From: Bacillota bacterium
Lineage (GTDB): Bacteria; Bacillota; Clostridia; Christensenellales; SZUA-584
Direction of reading: 5' to 3'
Assembly (NCBI GenBank): GCA_023415915.1
Contig: JAEZIZ010000034.1
Coordinates: 1 to 15,405, forward strand
DNA length: 15,405 bases
The position numbers and the translations under genes were made by a program. Below the pieces are notes generated by a model. It searched no databases, was not told where the DNA came from, and saw only the letters and a program-made list of their open reading frames with translations. This document shows, one piece after another, positions 6,614 through 13,896 of the stretch (position 1 is its first letter; every line of letters starts with the position of its first letter).

Positions 6614-7900
6614 ATGAAAACAGAAACCTATAATCCGTTTACAAATGCACAGAAACAATTTGATCATGTTGCTGCTTTATTGGATTTGGACAACGCTACG
6701 CGCGAGCTGTTGCGCCGTCCAATGAAGGAGCAACATTTTACGATACCGGTAAGAATGGATGATGGCAGTACGCAGATTTTCCAGGCGTTTCGCATCAAGC
6801 ATAACGACGCGAGAGGGCCTGCAAAGGGAGGCATACGGTTTCATCCGCAGGAGACAGCTGATACGGTACGCGCGCTTTCGATGTGGATGACGTGGAAGTG
6901 CGCGGTTGTCGATATACCGCTGGGCGGCGCAAAAGGCGGGGTGGTTTGCGACCCTCATAACCTCTCGAAAACGGAACAGGAGCGTTTGTGCCGGGGGTAT
7001 GTGCGCCAGCTTTACGGTCAAATCGGTCCTGTGCAGGACGTTCCTGCGCCCGACGTAATGACAAACGGGCAGCATATGTTATGGATGATGGATGAATACG
7101 AAACATTGATGGGCGGCCGCTATCCGGGCGTTATTACTGGAAAACCCGTGGGCATGGGCGGTTCTCTCGGGCGTACAGAAGCCACGGGCTATGGCGTTAT
7201 TTACACGCTGAAAGGGCTTTTGGAGTACTTGAATCTGCCTTTCAGCTCTACAACCGCAAGCATACAGGGGTTCGGTAATGTTGCGGAATATGCGGCGCGT
7301 ATGTACACGGAATTAGGCGGTAAGGTGATTGCCGTTTCCTGCTGGGATCAGGGCGATGCAACGTCGTATACCTACCGGAAACTAGACGGCTGCGATATCA
7401 ATCAGCTGGTCAGCATAAAGAATTCTTTCGGCAGTATTGATAAAAATAAAGCAAAAGACCTTGGTTATGAGATATTGCCCGGCGGGGAATGGTTATCCCA
7501 GGATGTTGATATATTGATTCCTGCAGCATTGGAAAACCAAATTACGCCCGACGTGTGCAAAAATATATCATCAAAGGTGAGAATAGTATGCGAAGCGGCA
7601 AACGGGCCTACGACGCCTGACAGCGACCCGATACTGAAGGAGCGCGGCATCATCGTTGTGCCGGACTTTCTCTGCAATGCGGGAGGCGTTACCTGCAGTT
7701 ACTTTGAACAGGTTCAGTGCAACATGAACTATTTTTGGAGCAAAGAGGAAGTCATGGAAAAACTGGAGTACAGCATGTCGAATGCGTTTGCTGCGGTCAA
7801 CGAATTGGCGCAGAAAAAGAACTTAAGCTTAAGGGACGCCGCTTATGTGATTGCTATCAACCGCGTTGTGAATGCGGTTAAGCTGCGCGGATGGGTATAA
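6614..7900 (+). CDS. gdhA: Glutamate dehydrogenase (hexameric, about 430-residue class)
   Basis: A 428-residue Glu/Leu/Phe/Val-type dehydrogenase that interconverts glutamate and 2-oxoglutarate plus ammonia in the cytosol. By alignment to known glutamate dehydrogenases, the substrate and catalytic residues are present: K71 in GPAKGG, K95 in TWK, K107 in GGAKGG and D147 in PAPDV. The C-terminal Rossmann domain has GFGNVA at 219-224. The length matches the RocG/GudB-like catabolic class; coenzyme preference cannot be judged safely. Start: ATG at 6614 with GGGGG at 6600-6604. Only 39 bases separate it from the next gene, and no terminator is seen between them, so the two are probably co-transcribed. 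This makes the downstream multidomain protein a candidate partner or modifier of glutamate metabolism (inference). Confidence 0.95.
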   Translation: MKTETYNPFTNAQKQFDHVAALLDLDNATRELLRRPMKEQHFTIPVRMDDGSTQIFQAFRIKHNDARGPAKGGIRFHPQETADTVRALSMWMTWKCAVVDIPLGGAKGGVVCDPHNLSKTEQERLCRGYVRQLYGQIGPVQDVPAPDVMTNGQHMLWMMDEYETLMGGRYPGVITGKPVGMGGSLGRTEATGYGVIYTLKGLLEYLNLPFSSTTASIQGFGNVAEYAARMYTELGGKVIAVSCWDQGDATSYTYRKLDGCDINQLVSIKNSFGSIDKNKAKDLGYEILPGGEWLSQDVDILIPAALENQITPDVCKNISSKVRIVCEAANGPTTPDSDPILKERGIIVVPDFLCNAGGVTCSYFEQVQCNMNYFWSKEEVMEKLEYSMSNAFAAVNELAQKKNLSLRDAAYVIAINRVVNAVKLRGWV

Positions 7901-7939
7901 GCGTCCAGTCATAATGTATTTTTGTTCCGGGAGATCAAT

Positions 7940-10900
7940 ATGACCGAGCGTGATTTACAGCTGAAAACGCTGACTGAGCGGGCAAAGGAACTGGAATGCC
8001 TCTACGCTGTCGACGAGCTTTTGCAGGACAAACAGCTATCCTTGCCCGCCGTTATGACACAGTTGTTGAAAGTCATACCGACCGGCTTTACCGATCCGGC
8101 TTCCTGCAGGGTGCGTATTCGATTCAGAAACGATACCTACAGCTCTTCGGATTTTGATGAATGCTTCGTGCTGCATACCACAAACGTCTATGTGGAGGAA
8201 GAAACGGTAGGCACCATAGAAGTCGGTTATCTGAAAAAGTCGAAGCATAAGATAAACGATTTATTGGAAGACGAAATAAAACTGCTTGATGTCATATCAA
8301 GGCGCGTCTCACAGATTGTATTGAGTACGGAACGAGAGATAAACATGCTGGTGAAAATGCTGCGTCAGATCAATCCTGATATGCTGCAGCATATTTGCGA
8401 AAAACTATACGTGCATTTAAAAAATGTGGAAGAATTCGACACGACTACTTCTCATACCGGCGGAAAAGAAGTACGCCAGCACACCTATGGGGAGACAAAC
8501 GCACCGCTTAAAGTGAACGCCTGCCTTGATGCAACTGCACTCAGCAAAAATATAATTGACGGCGCCATTTCTTTTCTGCCTCGCGGAGACGTGTTCGGGT
8601 TGATAAATAAATGGGTGCAGGAAGAGCGCGTGTTTGCACTCGTTAAAACTGTGGACGACCCGACCGCCAGCATCAACGATGTGCTTACTGCCGTTAACAA
8701 ATATGTTCAGGCGGTGGATTCCAATGAGGAAGGGGCCGAAATCTCGCTTACCGAGACATGGCTTACAACGGAACTATCGCACCGTTTTTTAACCACAGAC
8801 AGCCATCTATTAAATAATGTGCTGGATAATATACATATAGCCGACTTCCGTTCAATGCTGGAGAGAATCATAGGTTCGGAAACCAGCAGGGGAAATATCG
8901 GCGGCAAAGGTGCCGGGCTCTTTATCGCGGAACAAATATTGAAACATGCGGCAAAAAACGACCCGCTGCTGCAAGGTATCAAAACGCCGCGCACATGGTA
9001 CATTGCGACAGACCAGATTGCCGAGTTTTTAAACTACAACAATATGAGAGACCTCAATGCGTATAAATTCAACTCGACATTTTATCTGCGCATGACTTAT
9101 GACGATGTTGTAGCAAAAATAAAGAGCGCCAAATTGCCGCCCGGTATAATAAATATGCTTCGCATAGCGCTTGACGATTTGGATGGCGTGCCGATTATCG
9201 TGCGGTCTTCTTCGCTGCTGGAAGACAGCCACGAGGGAGCGTTCAGCGGCAAATACAAAAGCCTGTTTCTGGCTAATCAGGGCACAAAGGAACAGCAGCT
9301 GGCGGCGCTTGAGGACGCCATTTTGGAAGTGTATTCCTCGATGTATAATCCTGATTCCATCAACTACCGCAAACAGCGCGGGCTGTTAAACCGCACGGAG
9401 CGTATGGGTATACTTATACAGGAAGTCGTCGGACGGAAAATAGGAAAATACTATATGCCTGTTTACGCAGGCGTTGCTTTTTCGCATAACCTGTTTCGCT
9501 GGTCAGCACGTATCGACAGGGACGGCGGGTTGGTGCGGCTCGTCATGGGGCTGGGTACGCGTGCCGTAGACAGAGTGAATGACGATTACCCCGTCTTGTT
9601 TTCTCCGGAAAAACCGCAGCTTAAGGTAAACCAGACGCCTGACGACATAAGGTATTATTCCCCCAACCGTGCCGATGTGATTAACTTAGAGAGCAATAGC
9701 TTTGAAACCGTGAAAATCGCCGATCTTTTCAAAGAGGTGGGGGATCAAATACCCGATCTGCATCGTTATGTTTCCGTGTATAACATGAATATGATGGAAA
9801 ACAAGAATGCTTTTACGCTGGATACCCAAAACGATGAAATCGTTGTAACGTTCGACGGTATGCTGACTGAAGGGGAACTTCCCCGGAGGCTCAAGCGCAT
9901 TCTCGACGTATTGCAGGAAAAGATGAATACGCCGGTTGATATAGAGTTTGCGTTTGACGGCAGCGATTTATACTTGCTGCAGTGCCGCCCTCAGGGGGAA
10001 GGCGCCATGCGCAATCCTGCGCCTATACCGCAGAACCTGGACAGCAAGGACATTGTTTTTACGGCAAACAAATATGTTTCCGACGGTGCAATAAGAGACA
10101 TAACGCATGTTGTGTATATCGACGGCGAAGGGTACGACAGGCTATCTACCAAGGAAGACTTGTTTGCAGTAGGAAGAGCCGTGGGCCTTTTGAACGACAG
10201 CCTGCCAAAGCGCAAGTTCATATTGATCGGCCCTGGCCGTTGGGGCAGCCGGGGGGATATCAAACTAGGCGTACGGGTTACTTATTCCGATATCTCCTGC
10301 ACTGCCGCGCTTATCGAGGTCGCATGGAAAAAAGCTTCCTATGTCCCGATGCTGTCGTTCGGCACCCATTTTTTTCAGGACCTAATCGAGGCAAACATAA
10401 TGTATGTGCCGATTTATCCGGACCAGCCAGGCGTTATATTCCGTGAAAGCTTTTTCAGATGCTCGGAAAACAATTTAGGGAAAATACTTCCCGAATACTC
10501 GTATCTTTCCGATGTTGTGAAAGTTATTGACGTTCCCGCGTCGAATTACGGAAAAACATTGGCCATACACATGAATTCGAACCTGGAACAAGCCATTGCG
10601 TTTCTCACCGACGAGCAGAAAAGCCATATCGACAAAGCTAAAATGGATGAACCGGCGCAGGCAAGCTGGAGAATAGCGCGGGACAAGGAGCATTGGCGGT
10701 GGCGTTACTATATGGCGAAACAAATTGCCGATAACATCGACATGGAGAAAATGGGCGTAAAAGGTGTTTATCTTTTTGGCAGCACAAACTCCGGGAATTC
10801 CAGCATGGGCAGCGATATCGATCTGCTGCTGCATGTGGACGGGGATGGTAAAAAACGCCGCCTGCTGGAAAGCTGGCTGGACGGATGGAGCCAGGCGCTC

Positions 10901-11044
10901 GCTAAAATCAATTTTCTGCACACCGGGTATGACGCCGGCAAGCTGTTGGATTATCACCTTGTGACAGATCAGGATATTGCGAATAAGGATTCTTACGCTT
11001 TGAAGATTGTATCGGCGATTGACCCCGTGGAAAAATTGAGGTAA
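7940..11044 (+). CDS. Multidomain protein: GAF-like, PEP synthase-type ATP-binding domain, GPGRWGS domain and C-terminal nucleotidyltransferase
   Basis: A 1034-residue protein. Residues 10-135 resemble a GAF-type sensor with a coiled start. Residues about 318-685 are the PEP/pyruvate-binding (ATP-grasp) domain of PEP synthase and pyruvate phosphate dikinase: GGKGAGL at 321-327, VRSSSLLEDS at 421-430, GAFSGKY at 433-439, LLQCRP at 679-684. Residues about 720-890 carry IGPGRWGS (763-770) and FGTHFFQDL (807-815), marks I recall from PEP-synthase-like proteins of unknown role. Residues 935-1034 hold an MNT-type polymerase-beta nucleotidyltransferase: GS at 947-948, ten residues, then the DID metal-binding pair (D959, D961). 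The swivelling phosphohistidine domain (GGxxSHxAI) is not found, so ordinary PEP synthesis is unlikely. The ATG at 7940 has GGGAG 6 bases upstream; a TTG at 7922 is less likely. It probably shares a transcript with glutamate dehydrogenase. Function unknown. Confidence 0.85.
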   Translation: MTERDLQLKTLTERAKELECLYAVDELLQDKQLSLPAVMTQLLKVIPTGFTDPASCRVRIRFRNDTYSSSDFDECFVLHTTNVYVEEETVGTIEVGYLKKSKHKINDLLEDEIKLLDVISRRVSQIVLSTEREINMLVKMLRQINPDMLQHICEKLYVHLKNVEEFDTTTSHTGGKEVRQHTYGETNAPLKVNACLDATALSKNIIDGAISFLPRGDVFGLINKWVQEERVFALVKTVDDPTASINDVLTAVNKYVQAVDSNEEGAEISLTETWLTTELSHRFLTTDSHLLNNVLDNIHIADFRSMLERIIGSETSRGNIGGKGAGLFIAEQILKHAAKNDPLLQGIKTPRTWYIATDQIAEFLNYNNMRDLNAYKFNSTFYLRMTYDDVVAKIKSAKLPPGIINMLRIALDDLDGVPIIVRSSSLLEDSHEGAFSGKYKSLFLANQGTKEQQLAALEDAILEVYSSMYNPDSINYRKQRGLLNRTERMGILIQEVVGRKIGKYYMPVYAGVAFSHNLFRWSARIDRDGGLVRLVMGLGTRAVDRVNDDYPVLFSPEKPQLKVNQTPDDIRYYSPNRADVINLESNSFETVKIADLFKEVGDQIPDLHRYVSVYNMNMMENKNAFTLDTQNDEIVVTFDGMLTEGELPRRLKRILDVLQEKMNTPVDIEFAFDGSDLYLLQCRPQGEGAMRNPAPIPQNLDSKDIVFTANKYVSDGAIRDITHVVYIDGEGYDRLSTKEDLFAVGRAVGLLNDSLPKRKFILIGPGRWGSRGDIKLGVRVTYSDISCTAALIEVAWKKASYVPMLSFGTHFFQDLIEANIMYVPIYPDQPGVIFRESFFRCSENNLGKILPEYSYLSDVVKVIDVPASNYGKTLAIHMNSNLEQAIAFLTDEQKSHIDKAKMDEPAQASWRIARDKEHWRWRYYMAKQIADNIDMEKMGVKGVYLFGSTNSGNSSMGSDIDLLLHVDGDGKKRRLLESWLDGWSQALAKINFLHTGYDAGKLLDYHLVTDQDIANKDSYALKIVSAIDPVEKLR

Positions 11045-11165
11045 ACAATCATACTGAATTTCATTTTTAACATCACGATTAACCGCAAAATAACCTCTCT
11101 TTTTACATTTTCAGTGTTTTGCAACGCCCATACCCCAAGCCGTGAGACTTGACGGGGTGTTTATA

Positions 11166-11174
11166 TGTTATAAT
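11166..11174 (+). promoter_or_regulatory. Extended -10 promoter of the MgtC-family gene
   Basis: TGT followed by a consensus TATAAT (11169-11174) is an extended -10 element. TTGACG lies 14 bases upstream (11149-11154), too close for an ideal -35, so activity would rest on the extended -10 or on an activator. It leaves a leader of about 80 bases before the ATG at 11263. Confidence 0.5.
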
Positions 11175-11203
11175 TAAAGGCAACAGTGGTTTAACGCAGC
11201 AAG

Positions 11204-11253
11204 AATATGCATATTGATAATATAAACTTATTATCCGCAAGCCTTAATTAAGG
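11204..11253 (+). promoter_or_regulatory. Leader of the MgtC-family gene with three consecutive palindromes
   Basis: Within 50 bases lie AATATGCATATT (11204-11215, perfect), GATAATA-TAAACT-TATTATC (11216-11235, 7-bp stem) and CCTTAATTAAGG (11242-11253, perfect), the last overlapping the AAGGAGG ribosome binding site. An alternative pairing of GCCTT (11241-11245) with GAGGC (11253-11257) would cover the ribosome binding site. The array could be DNA-binding sites or RNA structure that controls translation. It is too short for an M-box magnesium riboswitch. Confidence 0.4.
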
Positions 11254-11262
11254 AGGCATGTC

Positions 11263-11928
11263 ATGATAGATTGGGAAATCATTATACGCCTGGTTGTGTC
11301 AATGGTTATCGGCGGGCTGGTAGGCGCACAAAGAGAGTTTAAGAAAACCTCCGCGGGATTTCGCACGCATACTCTCGTAGCGGTGGGCGCCTGTATTGCG
11401 ATGGTAGTAAACGAATATCTGTTTAAGACCTATTCGCCGATGTCCAATATGGATATAGCGCGTATGGGCAGCTATGTGATAAGCGGAATCGGCTTTTTGG
11501 GAGCGGGCAGCATAATAAAGAGCGGGTTCAGGATTCAGGGCCTTACAACGGCTGCCGGCCTTTGGGTGGTGGCCTGCCTCGGAATAGCTGTCGGAGCGGG
11601 GCTTTACGTTATTGCTATAGCCGGAACGATTTTAGTAGTGCTGACGCTCACGTTTTTGAAAATAATCGAAGAAAAATTCTTGAGGAGGAAGAACAGGACA
11701 CAGATAGACCTAAATATTAAAAACTCATCCGAGCAGATAATGAAAGTCTTAAGCTCGATTAATTCTATAGGGCTTTCAATACACAGCATAAACATACGGG
11801 ATATCAACGATAAATGGCTGGATTTTTCGTTGTATACGTCTTTGCAAAGCAAAAACGATGTTGACGGCATACGTGAAACGCTTGGGAAAATAGAAGGAGT
11901 AAAAGTGATAGACATAGATCCTACATAA
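11263..11928 (+). CDS. MgtC/SapB-family membrane protein
   Basis: A 221-residue protein. Five hydrophobic segments lie at about 5-22, 36-51, 68-86, 97-110 and 112-133, followed by a cytoplasmic tail (145-221) that looks like the ACT-like C-terminal domain of the family. Signature stretches are present: IGGLVGAQRE at 16-25, AGFRTHTLVAVGA at 31-43, GSYVISGIGFLGAGSII at 69-85 and GLTTAAGLWV at 93-102. MgtC of pathogens aids growth at low magnesium and inhibits the F1F0 ATP synthase; homologues in commensals have varied or unknown roles. The AAGGAGG 6 bases before the ATG makes the start secure. It appears to be a single-gene unit, with its own promoter and the SpoIID promoter following about 110 bases after its stop. 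Confidence 0.92.
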   Translation: MIDWEIIIRLVVSMVIGGLVGAQREFKKTSAGFRTHTLVAVGACIAMVVNEYLFKTYSPMSNMDIARMGSYVISGIGFLGAGSIIKSGFRIQGLTTAAGLWVVACLGIAVGAGLYVIAIAGTILVVLTLTFLKIIEEKFLRRKNRTQIDLNIKNSSEQIMKVLSSINSIGLSIHSINIRDINDKWLDFSLYTSLQSKNDVDGIRETLGKIEGVKVIDIDPT

Positions 11929-11957
11929 TAAAGGGGATTTAGGCTGCGTCAACAGAG

Positions 11958-11998
11958 GCCGGGCGGGCGCCAAAACAGGCCGGAAACTCAGCGCCGGC
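11958..11998. other. GC-rich inverted repeat downstream of the MgtC-family gene
   Basis: GCCGGGCG (11958-11965) can pair with GCGCCGGC (11991-11998) with one bulged G, in an otherwise AT-rich gap. There is no T tract after it on either strand, so a rho-independent terminator is not supported. It may still form an RNA 3' end structure for the MgtC-family transcript. Confidence 0.3.
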
Positions 11999-12036
11999 AG
12001 CGGCATTATATGGTCAACAATTAGCGTTGGCAGGCG

Positions 12037-12065
12037 TTGACATAGTTTGAATTACATTGTATCAT
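12037..12065 (+). promoter_or_regulatory. Sigma-70 promoter of the SpoIID-dockerin/cohesin operon
   Basis: A consensus TTGACA (12037-12042), a 17-base spacer and TATCAT (12060-12065). It lies about 70 bases before the GTG start. GTCAAC at 12013-12018 and GTTGAC at 12036-12041 form a 6-bp inverted repeat that covers the -35 box and could be a regulator site. This looks like a vegetative housekeeping promoter, not an obvious sporulation sigma-E promoter. Confidence 0.75.
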
Positions 12066-12132
12066 AGCATAAAGATATTTTTTGCATGTCAGGCCGGTTT
12101 CGGTTTTCAGGTGGTGGGGATAGGAATATACT

Positions 12133-13896
12133 GTGAAGAAATGCACGAGATACATTGCGTTCATATTTGTTCTTGTACTGGCGATTTCGGCGGCGCTGGG
12201 CGCTAACACTGCTTATGCCGCCGCGTTTCATACTGACATTCGCGTGCTGCTTTCCATTGACGGCACGAAACCCATAGATTTTACTGTCATCGGAGAATAT
12301 ACATTAAAAGAAGACCCGTCGTTTGTGTTTAAGTCGGATAAAATGACCGTATCCATTGTAGGCTACCGGCCGGTGCTTAAATCGGGCGACGCTGAATTTA
12401 CCGCGTCTTCGATAACGCTTGCGAGCGGCGATTACAGCGGCACGTCTGCGTACATAAGGCTGACAAACTCAAAATACGGCGTCTGCACATACTTAGGGGA
12501 CATTTCGTTTGACGTTGAGGAAGGCGCGATACGCGTGATAAACACGCTGCCGATAGAGAGTTACCTATACGGCGTAGTGCCGCACGAGATGAGCAACACG
12601 TTCCCGATTGAATCGCTCAAAGCGCAGGCGGTCTGCGCGAGAGGCTACGCAGTCGCCAACTGCTCCAAGTTCCGCCTTAGAGCCTATGACATACTCGACA
12701 CGTCGGCCGACCAGGTGTACCACGGGTACGCCAGCAAATATAACCGCGCGAAGACTGCGGTGGACGAGACGGCGGGGCAGGTGCTTACCTACAGCGGCGA
12801 CATTATACAGGCGTACTATTCCGCGTCGAACGGCGGGCAGACAGAGCTTACCGGCAACGTCTGGAAGAGCAACCTGCCTTATTACGTGCAGAAAGACGAT
12901 ATATACGACCTTGTTAACCCATACAGCCTTGAGGAAAAGTCGTTCATACCTTCTGAATTCAACGAAAAAACGCTGCCGCTGATGGACGCCCTTGTGCTTA
13001 AAAAACTTACGGAGGGCGCTAACGCGGCCGCCGGGGAGCAGGTAAATCTTGTTTCCACGGTGCGTATAAAAGCTCACACCGCGAGCTACGACCCGCCCAG
13101 CCGCATGTACACAAAGGCGGACGTCGTGCTTATGGTTTCAAACGCAAGCGGCAAGACTGGGCAGCTTACCGTGACGCTACCGCTTGGCGACCTCGTGCAT
13201 TCGGACGAAAACCTCGTTGGTATATTCAACACCGGAAGGACAACGCTGCGCATGCGCGGCGCCGAACGCGGCGTGCTTAAAACAAGAAGCGGAGAATACG
13301 AAGGGTGGTTCCTGACGAACCGCCGCTACGGGCACGGCATTGGCCTATCGCAGCGCGGCGCGCAGCAGCGCGCGACGGACGGGCAGGCTTACAGCGACAT
13401 ACTTGCGTTTTACTACGCCGATACGCAGCTTTGCACTATAGGCACTTTTGAAACGGCGCCCGCGCTTAAAAGCGATAAATACAGCATAAGTAAAACCGGA
13501 TTAAGCGGCGTAACCCTTGGTACCGCTCCTGCTGAGCTGCTTTCAAACCTTGCGTCGGACGGCGGCATGCTTAGCGTTATATCGTCGGACGGCTCGGCAA
13601 AGACGGGCGGCGTTATGGCCACAGGCGATTTTGTAAGGACGGTGTACGGCGACGGCACTTCGTATTTCGACCTTCCCGTAGTGCTGTACGGCGATGCGGA
13701 CGGCAACGGAAGCATAACCAAAAGCGATCTTGACGCGCTGCGCCTGCACGTTTTGAATATGACAAAGCTTACGGAACCGTACCTTGAGGCTGCGGATTTA
13801 AGCCACGACGGCAAAGCGGACAGCCTTGACGTACTGCTGCTGGCAAAGCACATAATGGGCGCGTACTCGATAGAACAAACAGGGGGTAAAAGATGA
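12133..13896 (+). CDS. Secreted SpoIID/LytB-domain protein with C-terminal type I dockerin
   Basis: A 587-residue exported protein. A signal peptide (1-29: basic KKCTR, hydrophobic core, AYA cleavage site) is followed by a SpoIID/LytB domain (about 130-440). This domain has IESYLYGVVPHEM with the likely catalytic glutamate E152, LKAQAVCARGYA at 162-173, YYSASNGGQTE at 228-238, and GHGIGLSQRGA at 400-410. SpoIID-type enzymes are lytic transglycosylases that cut peptidoglycan glycan strands, classically in spore engulfment; vegetative homologues exist. Residues 448-518 resemble the small beta module that often precedes dockerins. Residues 519-580 form a type I dockerin with two calcium loops (D521, D523, N525, D532; D555, S557, D559, D566) and helices LDALRLHVL and LDVLLLAKHIMG. 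The start is GTG with AGGA 8 bases upstream. The gene overlaps the cohesin gene by ATGA; dockerin binding to that cohesin is the obvious inference. Confidence 0.9.
   Translation: MKKCTRYIAFIFVLVLAISAALGANTAYAAAFHTDIRVLLSIDGTKPIDFTVIGEYTLKEDPSFVFKSDKMTVSIVGYRPVLKSGDAEFTASSITLASGDYSGTSAYIRLTNSKYGVCTYLGDISFDVEEGAIRVINTLPIESYLYGVVPHEMSNTFPIESLKAQAVCARGYAVANCSKFRLRAYDILDTSADQVYHGYASKYNRAKTAVDETAGQVLTYSGDIIQAYYSASNGGQTELTGNVWKSNLPYYVQKDDIYDLVNPYSLEEKSFIPSEFNEKTLPLMDALVLKKLTEGANAAAGEQVNLVSTVRIKAHTASYDPPSRMYTKADVVLMVSNASGKTGQLTVTLPLGDLVHSDENLVGIFNTGRTTLRMRGAERGVLKTRSGEYEGWFLTNRRYGHGIGLSQRGAQQRATDGQAYSDILAFYYADTQLCTIGTFETAPALKSDKYSISKTGLSGVTLGTAPAELLSNLASDGGMLSVISSDGSAKTGGVMATGDFVRTVYGDGTSYFDLPVVLYGDADGNGSITKSDLDALRLHVLNMTKLTEPYLEAADLSHDGKADSLDVLLLAKHIMGAYSIEQTGGKR

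Noticed and set aside
7940..11044. Calling the large protein a phosphoenolpyruvate synthase
   Set aside because: The ATP-binding domain is present, but the phosphohistidine motif and the PEP-binding barrel are not seen; the C-terminus is a nucleotidyltransferase instead.
11131..11158. A rho-independent terminator after the glutamate dehydrogenase pair (ACCCC...GGGGT)
   Set aside because: The stem is short and interrupted and is followed by GTTTATATG, not a T tract; the same bases may contribute to the MgtC promoter.
11175..11262. An M-box magnesium riboswitch before the MgtC-family gene
   Set aside because: The leader is only about 80-90 bases, too short for the M-box fold, and I see none of its conserved segments.
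12565..13077. An open frame of 170 codons on the minus strand within the SpoIID-domain gene
   Set aside because: The plus strand here encodes conserved SpoIID motifs; the antisense protein has no recognisable domain or ribosome binding site.
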